Below are positions 18,090 through 27,021 of a DNA stretch of 64,000 bases, in pieces. Both the position numbers and the translations under genes were made by a program. Position 1 is the first letter of the stretch. Every line of letters starts with the position of its first letter. The notes under the pieces are model-generated. The model was given only the letters and a program-made list of their open reading frames with translations, did no database searches and was not told where the DNA came from. Source of the DNA: Bacteroidales bacterium (GTDB taxonomy: Bacteria; Bacteroidota; Bacteroidia; Bacteroidales; UBA6680); assembly GCA_025210735.1 (NCBI GenBank), contig JAOARD010000032.1, positions 1 through 64,000 on the forward strand, written 5' to 3'.

Positions 18090-19241
18090 TTACTCAACAA
18101 AACCCCGTTTAATATTTTCCGGAAGTCTGGCAAGTATCTCATAGTTCATAGAGTTATTCATTTCGGCAAACGATGAGAACGATATCTCTGTATCGCCATC
18201 TTTACCAATCAGAACTGCCTGATCGCCAATTTTAACATTTGGAATATCTGTTATATCGCACAGAATCATATTCATATTTACACTACCAATTACCGGAGCT
18301 TTTTGTCCGTTTATTAGTATGTGTCCGTTATTACTTAACGATCTGCTATAACCATTTGAGTAGCCTACAGGTACAATACCCACAACAGTCTCTTTTATTG
18401 CCTGAAAGCTCATGCCATAACCAACAAACTCACCCTCAGATACTCTCTTTACCGATATAAGTTGCGATTTCCAGCTAAGTACGCGCTCAAGAGGGTCTGT
18501 TCTGTCCTTTTTACGGTGTATGTATTGAATAAACGACTCTCTGGTTGGCCAGTAACCATATATAAGTATTCCGGTACGTACCAAATCCATTCTGGTGTCA
18601 GGATAGTTTATTGTTGCGGCAGAGCTGGCAACATGTTGTAGTTCTGAATATATATTGTATTTGTTAAGTAGCTTAACCCTGCTTTTGAATACCTTTAATT
18701 GTTTACGTATCCTTGTGTAATTGGCAATGCTTTCAGCACCAGCAAAGTGGGTTGTAATACCTCTTATAATCAGATGTTCTCTGTTTGCATTAATAATTGC
18801 TATAGCCTCTTTAAGTTTACTTAGTGGCAAACCTGTTCTGTTCATACCCGTCTCAACATCAATATGAATTATGGCTTTGAGCTCAAGCTCCTTAGCAACT
18901 GCTATTGCTTTGTTAAGTTCTTCGAGACCTGAGATATAGAACTCTATATTGTTCTTTATTATCCACTTATAATCATTATCGTAGACGAATCCGAGAATCA
19001 TTATGGTAGAATCCTTAGTTCTTGCATAAAAGGCATCCTTGGCTTCAGGTGATGAATATACAGAGAAGTGATTGATTCCCATGCGTTCCAGAATAGGTAC
19101 AACAATGTGTGTACCGTGACCGTATGAATTTCCTTTTACAACAGCAGATATAATTGTCTTTTCGTCTAACAACGATCTGATAAAACCAATGTTCTTCTCA
19201 AATGATTTACAGTTTAGTATAATCTCGGAGGTGCTTGTCAT
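18090..19241 (-). CDS. alr: alanine racemase
   Basis: The 383-residue PLP enzyme interconverts L- and D-alanine. Lys36 in VVKGNSYGHG is the PLP lysine, and the second base Tyr is in FVGYGMSF near residue 271. HIDVETGMNRTGL and VGYSNGYSR are further family segments. Length is normal (360-390). It is the last gene of a four-gene leftward operon with an SSS symporter, an M20 amidohydrolase and an M23 peptidase. This context suggests use or trimming of D-amino-acid-containing peptides rather than only housekeeping wall synthesis. Confidence 0.93.
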   Translation of the reverse strand: MTSTSEIILNCKSFEKNIGFIRSLLDEKTIISAVVKGNSYGHGTHIVVPILERMGINHFSVYSSPEAKDAFYARTKDSTIMILGFVYDNDYKWIIKNNIEFYISGLEELNKAIAVAKELELKAIIHIDVETGMNRTGLPLSKLKEAIAIINANREHLIIRGITTHFAGAESIANYTRIRKQLKVFKSRVKLLNKYNIYSELQHVASSAATINYPDTRMDLVRTGILIYGYWPTRESFIQYIHRKKDRTDPLERVLSWKSQLISVKRVSEGEFVGYGMSFQAIKETVVGIVPVGYSNGYSRSLSNNGHILINGQKAPVIGSVNMNMILCDITDIPNVKIGDQAVLIGKDGDTEISFSSFAEMNNSMNYEILARLPENIKRGFVE

Positions 19242-19247
19242 TTATAT

Positions 19248-19925
19248 CTAAAATTTAAGAATTAATAAAGGGTCAGGGCATATCTCTTTATATATTTTTA
19301 TCTCTTTTTTACTACATACACCCGGGAAATCACCGTAGTTGTCACCTATGTCAGATATAATCTGAAAATGAAGATGAGGTGGCCAGTTCCCATTCTCGGT
19401 ATTGTTTCCAAGTTCGGCAAATACCTCACCCGAGCAGACGTATTGTCCTGTTTCGATATTATTTATTGATCCGGCAGATAGATGTCCGTAAAGTGTATAG
19501 AATACTTTATCGTCAAGCGAGTGCTCAAGGATTATTGTAGGACCATAATCGCCAAAGGTGCTGTTGTTTCTGAAACTGTGAATTTTACCATTAAGAGGGG
19601 CTCTTACCGGAGTATACTCATCGCACCATATATCTGTTCCCAGATGGATAGTTCTTGCATCGTCACCATCGCCAAAGTGCTCGCTTTTTCTGTATATCAT
19701 TCTGTCTTCCATATAACCACCAACAGCTATCTTCTTGTTTTGTCTCTTTAACTCTTCGCTTATATGTTTAGCTAAAGTATCGGTATTGTTGTATACATCT
19801 ACAGGAACAGATATGTTGTCAACTGACATGTCTAGCTTTAATATATCCTGTTCTGTAATATCAAACAGAAACATTTTGCTGAATCCTTCTCTATGGTTGG
19901 TAAGTATATCTTTTAATTGTGTCAT
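19248..19925 (-). CDS. M23 family metallopeptidase
   Basis: The 225-residue protein has a LytM/M23 domain in its C-terminal half. Zinc ligands can be seen in HLGTDIW and in PHLHFQI, and YTLYGHLS is the third conserved segment. Most secreted M23 enzymes cut peptidoglycan cross-bridges, but no signal peptide is visible here, so this one may act in the cytosol on imported peptides. It is 6 bp upstream of alr and 64 bp downstream of the amidohydrolase gene. Confidence 0.88.
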   Translation of the reverse strand: MTQLKDILTNHREGFSKMFLFDITEQDILKLDMSVDNISVPVDVYNNTDTLAKHISEELKRQNKKIAVGGYMEDRMIYRKSEHFGDGDDARTIHLGTDIWCDEYTPVRAPLNGKIHSFRNNSTFGDYGPTIILEHSLDDKVFYTLYGHLSAGSINNIETGQYVCSGEVFAELGNNTENGNWPPHLHFQIISDIGDNYGDFPGVCSKKEIKIYKEICPDPLLILKF

Positions 19926-19989
19926 AATATCTTATGTGTTATAAATACTATCTCTTTATAGTAAACTCTTGCTGAAAGAAGATAATATA

Positions 19990-21117
19990 CTAATAATTTA
20001 TCTGATTAATGATCTCTCTGAACATATCTATCCCTGTTTTAATTATATCGTCCGGAAAATCATAATCAGGATTGTGCAGAGCCGGTTGATTTATACCGGA
20101 GCCTAATCCAAAGAAACCTCCGCTATATTTTTCTGTATAGTAACCAAAATCTTCTGACCATTTATATGGCAATTCCAGCTTTTGAGCATTACACCTGTTT
20201 ATATCAATTGCATTTAGAATGTATTCTGTACACTCCCTGCTGTTGGTTGTTGCAGGGAATATTTCAGAGTATGTTACATCATATGTTAAACCCTCTCTGT
20301 TTGATATATATGCAATAACAGATTCTGCTTTCTCTGTAAGTCTGTCAAGATCACTATTACTAAAAGCTCTTAGTGTAGCTCTTATCTCTGCATATCCGGG
20401 AGATGTACCAAAAGCTATTTCGCCCAGTTTTATATGTATTATGGTTAACAATATTGTATCAGAGAACTGGTCAGAAGCATCGTCTTTTATCGCCTCAAAA
20501 CCTTTAATAATATCAGCTATGGCATTTACCGGACTTAAGCCCATCTCAGGTTCTGCTGCATGCGATGTTTTTCCGGTTAGTTTAATAGTCATACCTTTAG
20601 AAGCCGATGCAAAGGTGTTCTCTCTGTAAAGTATCTTATGTTTCTCTTCGCCCGGAATATTGTGCAGTGCAAATATATAATCCGGCTCAATATCCTTAAA
20701 GTTTATATCCTGAATTATCTCAAAGGCACCTTCGCCGGTCTCCTCAGCAGGTTGAAACAGAAGTATTACACGACCCTTTTCAGGTGGGTTTTTATGTAAC
20801 TCATAAGCCAATCCTGATACTATTGCCATATGACCATCGTGTCCGCACAAATGTGCTGTACCTTCAACCTCTGATTTGTACTCTATATTGTTTATCTCCT
20901 GAATTGGCAGACCATCCAGTTCAGATCTTATCATGGTTGTTTTGCCTTTGTTACCACTGTCAAAAACAAATACACGTCCGGTTTTTCCTAACCTTATTAT
21001 ACTGGTAGGAGAGAGGGGAGATATAAATGACTCTATCTTTTGTGCAGTATTGTATTCCTGCCCTGATAACTCCGGATTACGATGCAGGTATTGTCGTAGT
21101 TGTTTAATCTCATCCAT
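19990..21117 (-). CDS. M20 family amidohydrolase
   Basis: The product is an M20D amidohydrolase (hippurate / N-acyl-amino-acid hydrolase type). Metal-binding segments ELDGLPI, CGHDGHMA and PAEETGEGA and the dimerisation-domain SHAAEPEMG are all present. I start at ATG 21115-21117 (375 residues, MDEIKQLRQYLHRNPEL), because the upstream ATG at 21150 would add 11 residues encoded wholly within the preceding gene. The chosen start overlaps the symporter stop by 8 bp, indicating translational coupling. The enzyme probably deacylates or cleaves a small amide brought in by the symporter. Confidence 0.9.
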   Translation of the reverse strand: MDEIKQLRQYLHRNPELSGQEYNTAQKIESFISPLSPTSIIRLGKTGRVFVFDSGNKGKTTMIRSELDGLPIQEINNIEYKSEVEGTAHLCGHDGHMAIVSGLAYELHKNPPEKGRVILLFQPAEETGEGAFEIIQDINFKDIEPDYIFALHNIPGEEKHKILYRENTFASASKGMTIKLTGKTSHAAEPEMGLSPVNAIADIIKGFEAIKDDASDQFSDTILLTIIHIKLGEIAFGTSPGYAEIRATLRAFSNSDLDRLTEKAESVIAYISNREGLTYDVTYSEIFPATTNSRECTEYILNAIDINRCNAQKLELPYKWSEDFGYYTEKYSGGFFGLGSGINQPALHNPDYDFPDDIIKTGIDMFREIINQINY

Positions 21118-22555
21118 TGTAGCTTTGTTTAATGTTTGTAAATAGTGCAACAGTAATGTATATAAGAGCCGATGCAGTTATACCAAATATATTAGCATCA
21201 AGACCAAGTGGTAACTCATCATATGCAGTTGTTAGTATAACTGTTACTGAACCACCGGTTATCATAGATAATATTGCTCCTGTTGCATTTGGTCTTTTAC
21301 CGTATAGTGCAAACAGAACCGGAATAAATAGCCCCGATACCATAAATGCATAAGAGTATAACATCAGATCAAGAACATTTGTCATGTTTGATGCTAATAA
21401 CAGAGCAAGTGCACCAATTGTAATGGTAATTATCTGTGATATTCTAAGCTGCGATCCGGCATCCTTTCGGAATCGGAATATTTTACTTAGTATATCTGTC
21501 TGCATATTACCTGAGGCAGCCATAAGACAGCTATCGGCAGTTGACAGTATTGCAGAGAAGTATGCCGATAACATCAGTCCCATTAACCCTACAGGTAATA
21601 CAGTATTCAGCAGTACGGGCAACCCCATCTCAGCATCCATAACCGATTGTGCGGTATAACCCGATGCTGCAAACATACCCCGCTCCATAGCCACTCTGGC
21701 AAGTAACCCGAGAAACACACCCATAAATGCCATAAGAGGCCACTCAAACAGCCCGGCTATAAACCAGGCTCTCTTTGCCTGTTTAATACTCTTTGATGCA
21801 TATATTCTCTGATACAGAGTCATACCCACAAACCATATAGGAATTATTGTTACAGCCCAGTTTACTATCTTTTGCCACGATATATTTGTTATAGATAGAA
21901 ACTCATCACCAAGAGTAGACCGTATAGCATCTAATCCGCCAACAGCATAATACGATATTGGAATACCGATAAGAATAAGTCCTGACATAAGTATAATCCA
22001 CTGAATGGTATCGGTATATATTACAGCTTTAAGCCCGCCAATGCCTGTGTATATAACAGCTATAATGCCCATAAATATAAGAGCAGTCTGTATATCTATT
22101 TGCGGAAATGTTGCAGATGCAAGCTTGGCACCTGCCAGTAGCTGTGAGCTTGTGAAGCCAATATAGCCTATTGCAGATATAATACCTGCAATAAGTGCTA
22201 CCTTGCTGTTATAGAAGTGTTCAAATATCTGCGGGAACGTAAAGAACTTGTGTTTAGATGATAACCTGCTGATTACCGGGATTAATATTACAGCACTTAT
22301 CCATGCTCCAACCAAACCTGTAAACAGCATCCACGAACCTGCCACTCCAATCAGGAAACCCAATCCGCCCAGACCAATTGAGAAGCCACCGCCAACATCT
22401 GTTGCCACAACAGATAATCCAATGTGCCAGCTACCCAACGATCTGCCACCAACATAATAGTCGTCTATATTCTTATTTTTTCTGAAAAAGTATACACCTA
22501 CACCCAACATCAGGGCAAAATATATTATAAAGATTATTATATCGATAATATTCAT
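21110..22555 (-). CDS. sodium:solute symporter (SSS family)
   Basis: The 481-residue integral membrane protein has about 13 hydrophobic segments and SSS family features: DYYVGGRSLGSWHIGLS near residue 32, the glycine-rich GGGFSIGLGGLGF segment and TGIGGLKAVIYTDTIQW. It takes up a solute with Na+. It is first in the operon with the M20, M23 and alr genes. The neighbours point to an amino acid, acylated amino acid or small wall-derived peptide as substrate, but this is an inference. Confidence 0.9.
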   Translation of the reverse strand: MNIIDIIIFIIYFALMLGVGVYFFRKNKNIDDYYVGGRSLGSWHIGLSVVATDVGGGFSIGLGGLGFLIGVAGSWMLFTGLVGAWISAVILIPVISRLSSKHKFFTFPQIFEHFYNSKVALIAGIISAIGYIGFTSSQLLAGAKLASATFPQIDIQTALIFMGIIAVIYTGIGGLKAVIYTDTIQWIILMSGLILIGIPISYYAVGGLDAIRSTLGDEFLSITNISWQKIVNWAVTIIPIWFVGMTLYQRIYASKSIKQAKRAWFIAGLFEWPLMAFMGVFLGLLARVAMERGMFAASGYTAQSVMDAEMGLPVLLNTVLPVGLMGLMLSAYFSAILSTADSCLMAASGNMQTDILSKIFRFRKDAGSQLRISQIITITIGALALLLASNMTNVLDLMLYSYAFMVSGLFIPVLFALYGKRPNATGAILSMITGGSVTVILTTAYDELPLGLDANIFGITASALIYITVALFTNIKQSYNG

Positions 22556-22629
22556 ACAAATAATATTAAATAGCAGATACTTAAATGTATAGAATATTTG
22601 AATGAAATCCTAACAGTTATGGGGTTTAG

Positions 22630-23562
22630 TTATTGTATAGTTAATACTATTTTACCCCTTGCATTGCCGCTCTCGCTAAGGTTAAAAGCATCAGCGAGAT
22701 CTTCAAAATTAAAGATTTGTCCAACAATAGGTTTTAGATTCCCATTTTCTATTAAATCGGATATTAATTTTAGTAATTTTCCGTTTGGTTTTATTGATAG
22801 AAACTCTGCTCTGATACCGTATTCTATTGCGCTATTTTTATCTGGTAGTGTATTTACTGCTACTAATATACCGTTCTGTTTTAAAACTTTATACGATCTC
22901 TCCTGTACGTTATAGCCAATGCTGTCTAAAACCACATCTACACTTTTACCAAGAATATCTTCGAACTTATACCTCTTATAATCAATAATCTCGTCAGCTC
23001 CTAATGATTTTAGAAACTGCTCGTTTTCTGATGAAGCAGTTGTAATTACATAAGCACCTATGTGTTTTGCAAGTTGTATAGCTATACTTCCTAAACTTCC
23101 TGATCCGGCATGTATTAAAACTCTCTGGTTTGGCTTTAGTTCTGCAATTTTAAACAGTGCTTCCCATGCAGTTATGCATGCAATTGGTAAGCTTGCTGCT
23201 TCTTCAAAAGTAATTGATTGAGGCATATGCGCAATCTCATACTCTTTTACAGCAATATATTCAGCATGAGAACCATTGTTAGTTACTTCCGGACGACCGT
23301 AAACTTTATCGCCTATTTTAAACTGTTTTACATCTTTTCCGGTTTTTATAACAACTCCGGCAAAATCCCATCCTAATGTAATTGGAAAATCTATGGGAAT
23401 AAGATCTTGTAACTCTCCGTTTCTTATTTTCCAATCTAATGGATTCACAGACGATGCGTGAACTTTAATCAGCATCATACTGTTGTCTGTTTCAGGTAAA
23501 TCAATTTCTTCAATATTCATTACTGAACTTGTCCCGTAGTTATTAATTCTTAACGCTTTCAT
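22630..23562 (-). CDS. NADP-dependent quinone-oxidoreductase-like MDR enzyme
   Basis: The 310-residue protein belongs to the zinc-free quinone oxidoreductase branch of the medium-chain dehydrogenase superfamily. A GroES-like N-domain (VHASSVNPLDWKIRNG) precedes a Rossmann domain with HAGSGSLGSIAIQLAKHIGA at about residues 140-159. No catalytic zinc ligands are seen. It reduces quinones or enones with NADPH. Copy B of the interspersed leader repeat directly precedes it, and the small ORF in that copy overlaps the start codon. Confidence 0.9.
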   Translation of the reverse strand: MKALRINNYGTSSVMNIEEIDLPETDNSMMLIKVHASSVNPLDWKIRNGELQDLIPIDFPITLGWDFAGVVIKTGKDVKQFKIGDKVYGRPEVTNNGSHAEYIAVKEYEIAHMPQSITFEEAASLPIACITAWEALFKIAELKPNQRVLIHAGSGSLGSIAIQLAKHIGAYVITTASSENEQFLKSLGADEIIDYKRYKFEDILGKSVDVVLDSIGYNVQERSYKVLKQNGILVAVNTLPDKNSAIEYGIRAEFLSIKPNGKLLKLISDLIENGNLKPIVGQIFNFEDLADAFNLSESGNARGKIVLTIQ

Positions 23563-23587
23563 CTGTTATAATTGTTTCTTCATTTGC

Positions 23588-23656
23588 CAGATGGAACTCG
23601 CATTTATAATCATTTCCGTGTGTGTGAATGGCCATTCTCATGCTTCGTTTCATCTG
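23588..23656 (-). repeat. interspersed leader repeat, copy B (with 36-codon ORF)
   Basis: Ends CAGATGGAACTCGCAT and ATGCTTCGTTTCATCTG (plus strand) form an imperfect inverted repeat. On the minus strand an ORF runs from ATG 23653 to TAA 23543-23545. It starts MKRSMRMAIHTHGNDY, contains YKCEFHL and overlaps the start of the oxidoreductase gene in another frame. Confidence 0.8.
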
Positions 23657-23699
23657 TTTATATTTTTCCTTATTTTATACATAATTTATTCATTGCTCA

Positions 23700-23804
23700 A
23701 ACGCTAAGAGAGTCAAAATTTCATCTTCATGCTCTACGGCAATAGTCTTGTGTGCTTAGCGTTAAAGTCAGTTTCATCTACGGGGTTTCTCAATCTAATT
23801 GAGA
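23700..23804 (-). ncRNA. possible IS110-associated structured RNA
   Basis: A 9-bp perfect stem (AACGCTAAG/CTTAGCGTT) closes a 46-nt loop and is followed by a 7-bp hairpin. It lies in the non-coding flank between the transposase stop and the oxidoreductase gene. A bridge RNA role is known for IS110 elements in general; its presence here is inferred from position and base pairing only. Confidence 0.3.
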
Positions 23805-23832
23805 TATTTCAACCTCCAGAAATAATCGACCT

Positions 23833-25073
23833 TTATGCAACGTGTTGCGAGACATCTACTCCTAAATCTCTTAGCTGTCGCAGATATCTCTTAATTTGTT
23901 TGTTCTTATTCTTATTTTCCAAAAAATCGCATCCTAACTCCTTATAGGATTCTTTGTTTTGTAGAATGAAGTAGGCTGCTATAATTATTTTATGTCCTAC
24001 TGCAACTAAGGCTCGTTTTTTTCCTCTTCTTCCTACTAAACTATCGTATTTACTCCGTAAATAGGTTCCTTTTGTTCGTGTTGCTGCCCATGCACATTGA
24101 ATTATCATAGACTTCAACCATTTGTCTCCGTGCGTGGTTCTTGAACTTTTTTTTTACCTGCACTCTCATTATTTCCCGGACATAACCCTGCCCAAGAAGC
24201 TAAATGCTGTTCAGTTGGAAACTGCTCCATATTGTTTCCTATTTCCGATAGTATATATGTTGCAGATTCTTTATCAACTCCTGGAATTGTAGATAACAAC
24301 TCGGCATCAAGTACCATCTCGTTTTCTTTTAATTTGTTGTCTATCTCATTATCCAATTCGCTGATTAAATCCTCTTTATCTTTTATTGAACGTTTTACTG
24401 TTTTCAGCATGAACTTGTGGTGCTCTGTCAGGTTACCTGTTAGAGCAGTTATTAGTTCTTGCTCTGAAGCTTTCATCTTTCCATGACGTAATTTAGCCAG
24501 TGATTCAGGATTGCCTTCTCCTTCTATCATCGCATCAATGATCTTTGTAGCTACTGCTCCTGATAAATTACTTACAACTGAAGATAGTTTGATATTAGCA
24601 TCTTCCAAAAACTTATGTATTCTGTTTTTCTCAGATGATATTTGCTCTATGATACGACGTTTATAGCGAGTTAAATCTCGCATCTCTCGTACTGGTCTTT
24701 TCGGTATGAAACTACCTTTTAGAAGTCCTGCTAGTAAGAGTTTTGCTATACGTCTGCTATCTTTCTTGTCTGTTTTATTTCCCGGTATGTTTTTTAAATG
24801 ACGTGCATTGACTAAAATAATTTCGAAATCTTCCTCTAAGATATTGTACACTGGCTTCCAATAGACCCCTGTACTCTCCATTGCAATATGGGTTACGTTC
24901 AAGGATTTCAACCAATTCCGTAATTGTTGTATTGATTCTGTAAATGCTCCACAACTACGCGTCTCTGTTTTTATTCCTTTTCCTTGCACTGTTGAAACCA
25001 AAACTGATTTATGGATATCTATTCCACAACCTCTTTCTATTACCTGATCGAATTCTATTTTATCCTGAGCCAT
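23833..25073 (-). pseudogene. IS110-family transposase, split by a frameshift
   Basis: Two frames together encode a complete IS110 transposase of about 413 residues. Frame one (25073 to 24114, 319 residues) has the DEDD RuvC-like domain (GIDIHKS, MESTGVYW, KTDKKDS) and the start of the transposase_20 domain (LLSTIPGV, LASWAGLCPGNNESAGKKK). The frame ends soon after a run of nine A (plus-strand T at 24147-24155). One additional A restores the natural continuation SSRTTHG, then KSMIIQCAWAATRTKG in the second frame (24117 to 23833). It is either an indel in a homopolymer (decayed copy) or slippage-dependent expression. Confidence 0.85.
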
Positions 25074-25100
25074 AGTTGTACCGTTTTTCTGCCCGTAAGT

Positions 25101-25166
25101 TACATCGTAGCATTTATAATCATCCTCGTGTGTGTCTAAAATTTAATCGTCATGGATGTTTCATCT
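25101..25166 (-). repeat. interspersed leader repeat, copy C
   Basis: Located 28 bp upstream of the IS110 transposase start. It keeps CATTTATAATCATCCTCG and GTTTCATCTG (plus strand) but shares the middle TCTAAAATTTAATC with copy D rather than with copies B and F1, so it defines a second subfamily. The left palindrome arm has diverged. Confidence 0.7.
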
Positions 25167-25273
25167 GTTTATAATTGTTTTTCGGGACAAAACTAGCTCA
25201 TCTACTTCTATTGTTCTTTTCCTATATTGCTATTATGTAGTAATGTGTATATATGATTCTTTAGAGAACAGGA

Positions 25274-26143
25274 TTAATCAGCTAAGTGTATAGGGATATA
25301 TATTTCTGTTTTTATATGCCTGTTTGTTACATCAGGTATATTATCAATAAACTTGTCGTATGTTAATGAATCCCTCACTTCGTAGGGTGAGTTTAATAAC
25401 CATTTTCCGTAGATTGTGTTATATGTTTTTTCAATATCTGATAATGAGCCACAATGTGTAAATACTGCAAATTTACCAGCCGGAATTATCATTTTTCCTA
25501 TACTATTGTTTGGTGCGAAAGTTTTGTCTGTGCTCATACAGATATCGTATCTGCACAATTGTTCCGCAGTTATATCAGGATCGTCATAACAGATACCAAT
25601 TTGGTAGCAGTTATCGCACCAAAGGTTATTCTCAGTAAAAAACTCTTCTAGTTTATTGAAGCTATCAGCATAATCTATGTTTTGGTAACTCCCAATATAT
25701 CTGCTATAAGCAACTATTTGTTCCTTTAAATCCAGAATAACAGGTTCGTGAATATCTAAATACTCCTTGTTTATAGGAGGGAGTGTTTCATAAATTGAGT
25801 TGCTGATTCTGAATTTTGTTGGAGATATATTATACCTTTTTTTGAATGCTTTGCTTAAACCTGCAGGTGTTTCGAATCCAACATCGTATGCAATCTGCGA
25901 GATATTGTTTTTGGTATGTTTTAGTAATTTACAAGCAGCTTCCAGTTTTAATCTGATTATATACTCTCCAATAGTTTCGCCTGATAGAGCTTTAAATATT
26001 CTGTGAAAGTGAAACGGAGATATATTAGCTATTTGCGATAACTGATTTAAGCTGTACGATTGGAATCTATGTTGATGCAGAAAGTCATAAACCCTGTTTA
26101 TTTTAGCCTGATATATCTCTGTTTTAGATCTTTTTTCTGTCAT
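25274..26143 (-). CDS. AraC-family regulator with GyrI-like domain
   Basis: The 289-residue protein has an N-terminal AraC double helix-turn-helix (about residues 10-112, with SLNQLSQIANISPFHFHRIF and NISQIAYDVGFETPAGLSKAFK) and a C-terminal GyrI-like/effector-binding domain (about 125-289). This is the SoxS-Rob-like layout in which the C-domain binds small hydrophobic ligands. It is probably a transcriptional activator of efflux or detoxification genes. The adjacent IS110 may have separated it from its target. Confidence 0.9.
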   Translation of the reverse strand: MTEKRSKTEIYQAKINRVYDFLHQHRFQSYSLNQLSQIANISPFHFHRIFKALSGETIGEYIIRLKLEAACKLLKHTKNNISQIAYDVGFETPAGLSKAFKKRYNISPTKFRISNSIYETLPPINKEYLDIHEPVILDLKEQIVAYSRYIGSYQNIDYADSFNKLEEFFTENNLWCDNCYQIGICYDDPDITAEQLCRYDICMSTDKTFAPNNSIGKMIIPAGKFAVFTHCGSLSDIEKTYNTIYGKWLLNSPYEVRDSLTYDKFIDNIPDVTNRHIKTEIYIPIHLAD

Positions 26144-26182
26144 ATTCTAGCTGAAAGTAACAATTTTTATGTAGTAGTAAAA

Positions 26183-26482
26183 CTATTCTTCTTCAACAAA
26201 TACTCTGTACTCTGAATTTACAATCTCACCACTCTTTGAACCTGGAATAAATGGTTCATACTTCTTCATTTTGCTTGCCAGTTTGTTGTAACTACTATCT
26301 CTGGTTTTATTATATACTATATACCCTCTTTTGTCAATCTTTAAGTTTATTTCAGTATACCCCTCTTTTTTATTGCTAATATTGTTTAAAATAAGATGCC
26401 AACCCCTCATAGATATAGATACAAGATCAGGATTATCAAGCTCAGACGATTTGTAAAACTTAGGATTGTTGGTTATGACCAT
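26183..26482 (-). CDS. small protein resembling a TonB C-terminal domain
   Basis: The 99-residue product lacks a signal peptide or membrane segment. Its C-terminal half (INLKIDKRGYIVYN, then KKYEPFIPGSKSGEIVNSEY) follows the TonB C-terminal pattern: a beta strand, a helix, and a PG-x-K-x-G-x-x-V-N-x-x-Y motif. True TonB proteins need an N-terminal membrane helix and a periplasmic linker, both absent here, so it is either a remnant of a larger TonB-like gene or an unrelated small protein. Confidence 0.5.
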   Translation of the reverse strand: MVITNNPKFYKSSELDNPDLVSISMRGWHLILNNISNKKEGYTEINLKIDKRGYIVYNKTRDSSYNKLASKMKKYEPFIPGSKSGEIVNSEYRVFVEEE

Positions 26483-26607
26483 TCTGAATTCAAATCACAA
26501 ATGCAACTTGTTGGATAAGACTTAGAAACTTGATCTGTTAGAATGTAATAAAACTACGACGATTAAAGAATACAGTGTATATTTCACCTCTTTTAGAGGA
26601 GTGTTGA

Positions 26608-27021
26608 TTAATCTTTTTCATTTTCAATATAGTATTGACCTAATAATCCGATTACAAAAAACGAAATGCAACTGAGAAAGAATAAAACTATTTGCCAAAT
26701 GTATAGAACATACGTTTTTGCTTCATTTAATATTGCTAATGTTAAAACTAATATTGAAGGAACTAAGCCAAATATTATTAAAATACTAATCAGTAAGGCT
26801 ACTATTTGCCATTTTAACTTGCCTTTTAATGATACTCCTGATGAAAATTTTACAATTGATTGACCAAATAAAACAATAGATGCAAAAGACCATTCTGTAT
26901 TAAAAAACAAATATCTATATTCTTCTCTGTAACATCTGATTATTGATATAATAATAATCGGAAATATAGTAAATAGAAATTCTGTAGTAATTGAATAATA
27001 TAGATTCTTATTGATTTTCAT
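26608..27021 (-). CDS. four-helix membrane protein of unknown function
   Basis: The 137-residue protein is almost wholly hydrophobic with about four membrane segments (about 13-30, 45-60, 72-95, 105-128) and a charged C-terminus ENEKD. I know no family for it. Its start overlaps the end of the upstream 295-residue gene by 14 bp, so the two are translationally coupled and probably work together. Confidence 0.6.
   Translation of the reverse strand: MKINKNLYYSITTEFLFTIFPIIIISIIRCYREEYRYLFFNTEWSFASIVLFGQSIVKFSSGVSLKGKLKWQIVALLISILIIFGLVPSILVLTLAILNEAKTYVLYIWQIVLFFLSCISFFVIGLLGQYYIENEKD

Larger units (their letters stand above)
23690..25090 (-). mobile_element. IS110-family insertion sequence
   Basis: Insertion sequence defined by its DEDD-type transposase gene (23833-25073) and structured flanks. 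The exact ends cannot be set, because IS110 elements lack long terminal inverted repeats. Downstream of the gene, AACGCTAAG (23700-23708) pairs with CTTAGCGTT (23755-23763), and a hairpin TCTCAAT/ATTGAGA lies at 23788-23804. Such folded flanks are where IS110 elements encode their bridge RNA. The boundaries given are approximate. Confidence 0.6.

Noticed and set aside
21118..21150. Upstream start for the M20 amidohydrolase
   Set aside because: The additional 11 codons lie inside the symporter coding sequence; the internal ATG gives a normal family N-terminus and coupled overlap.
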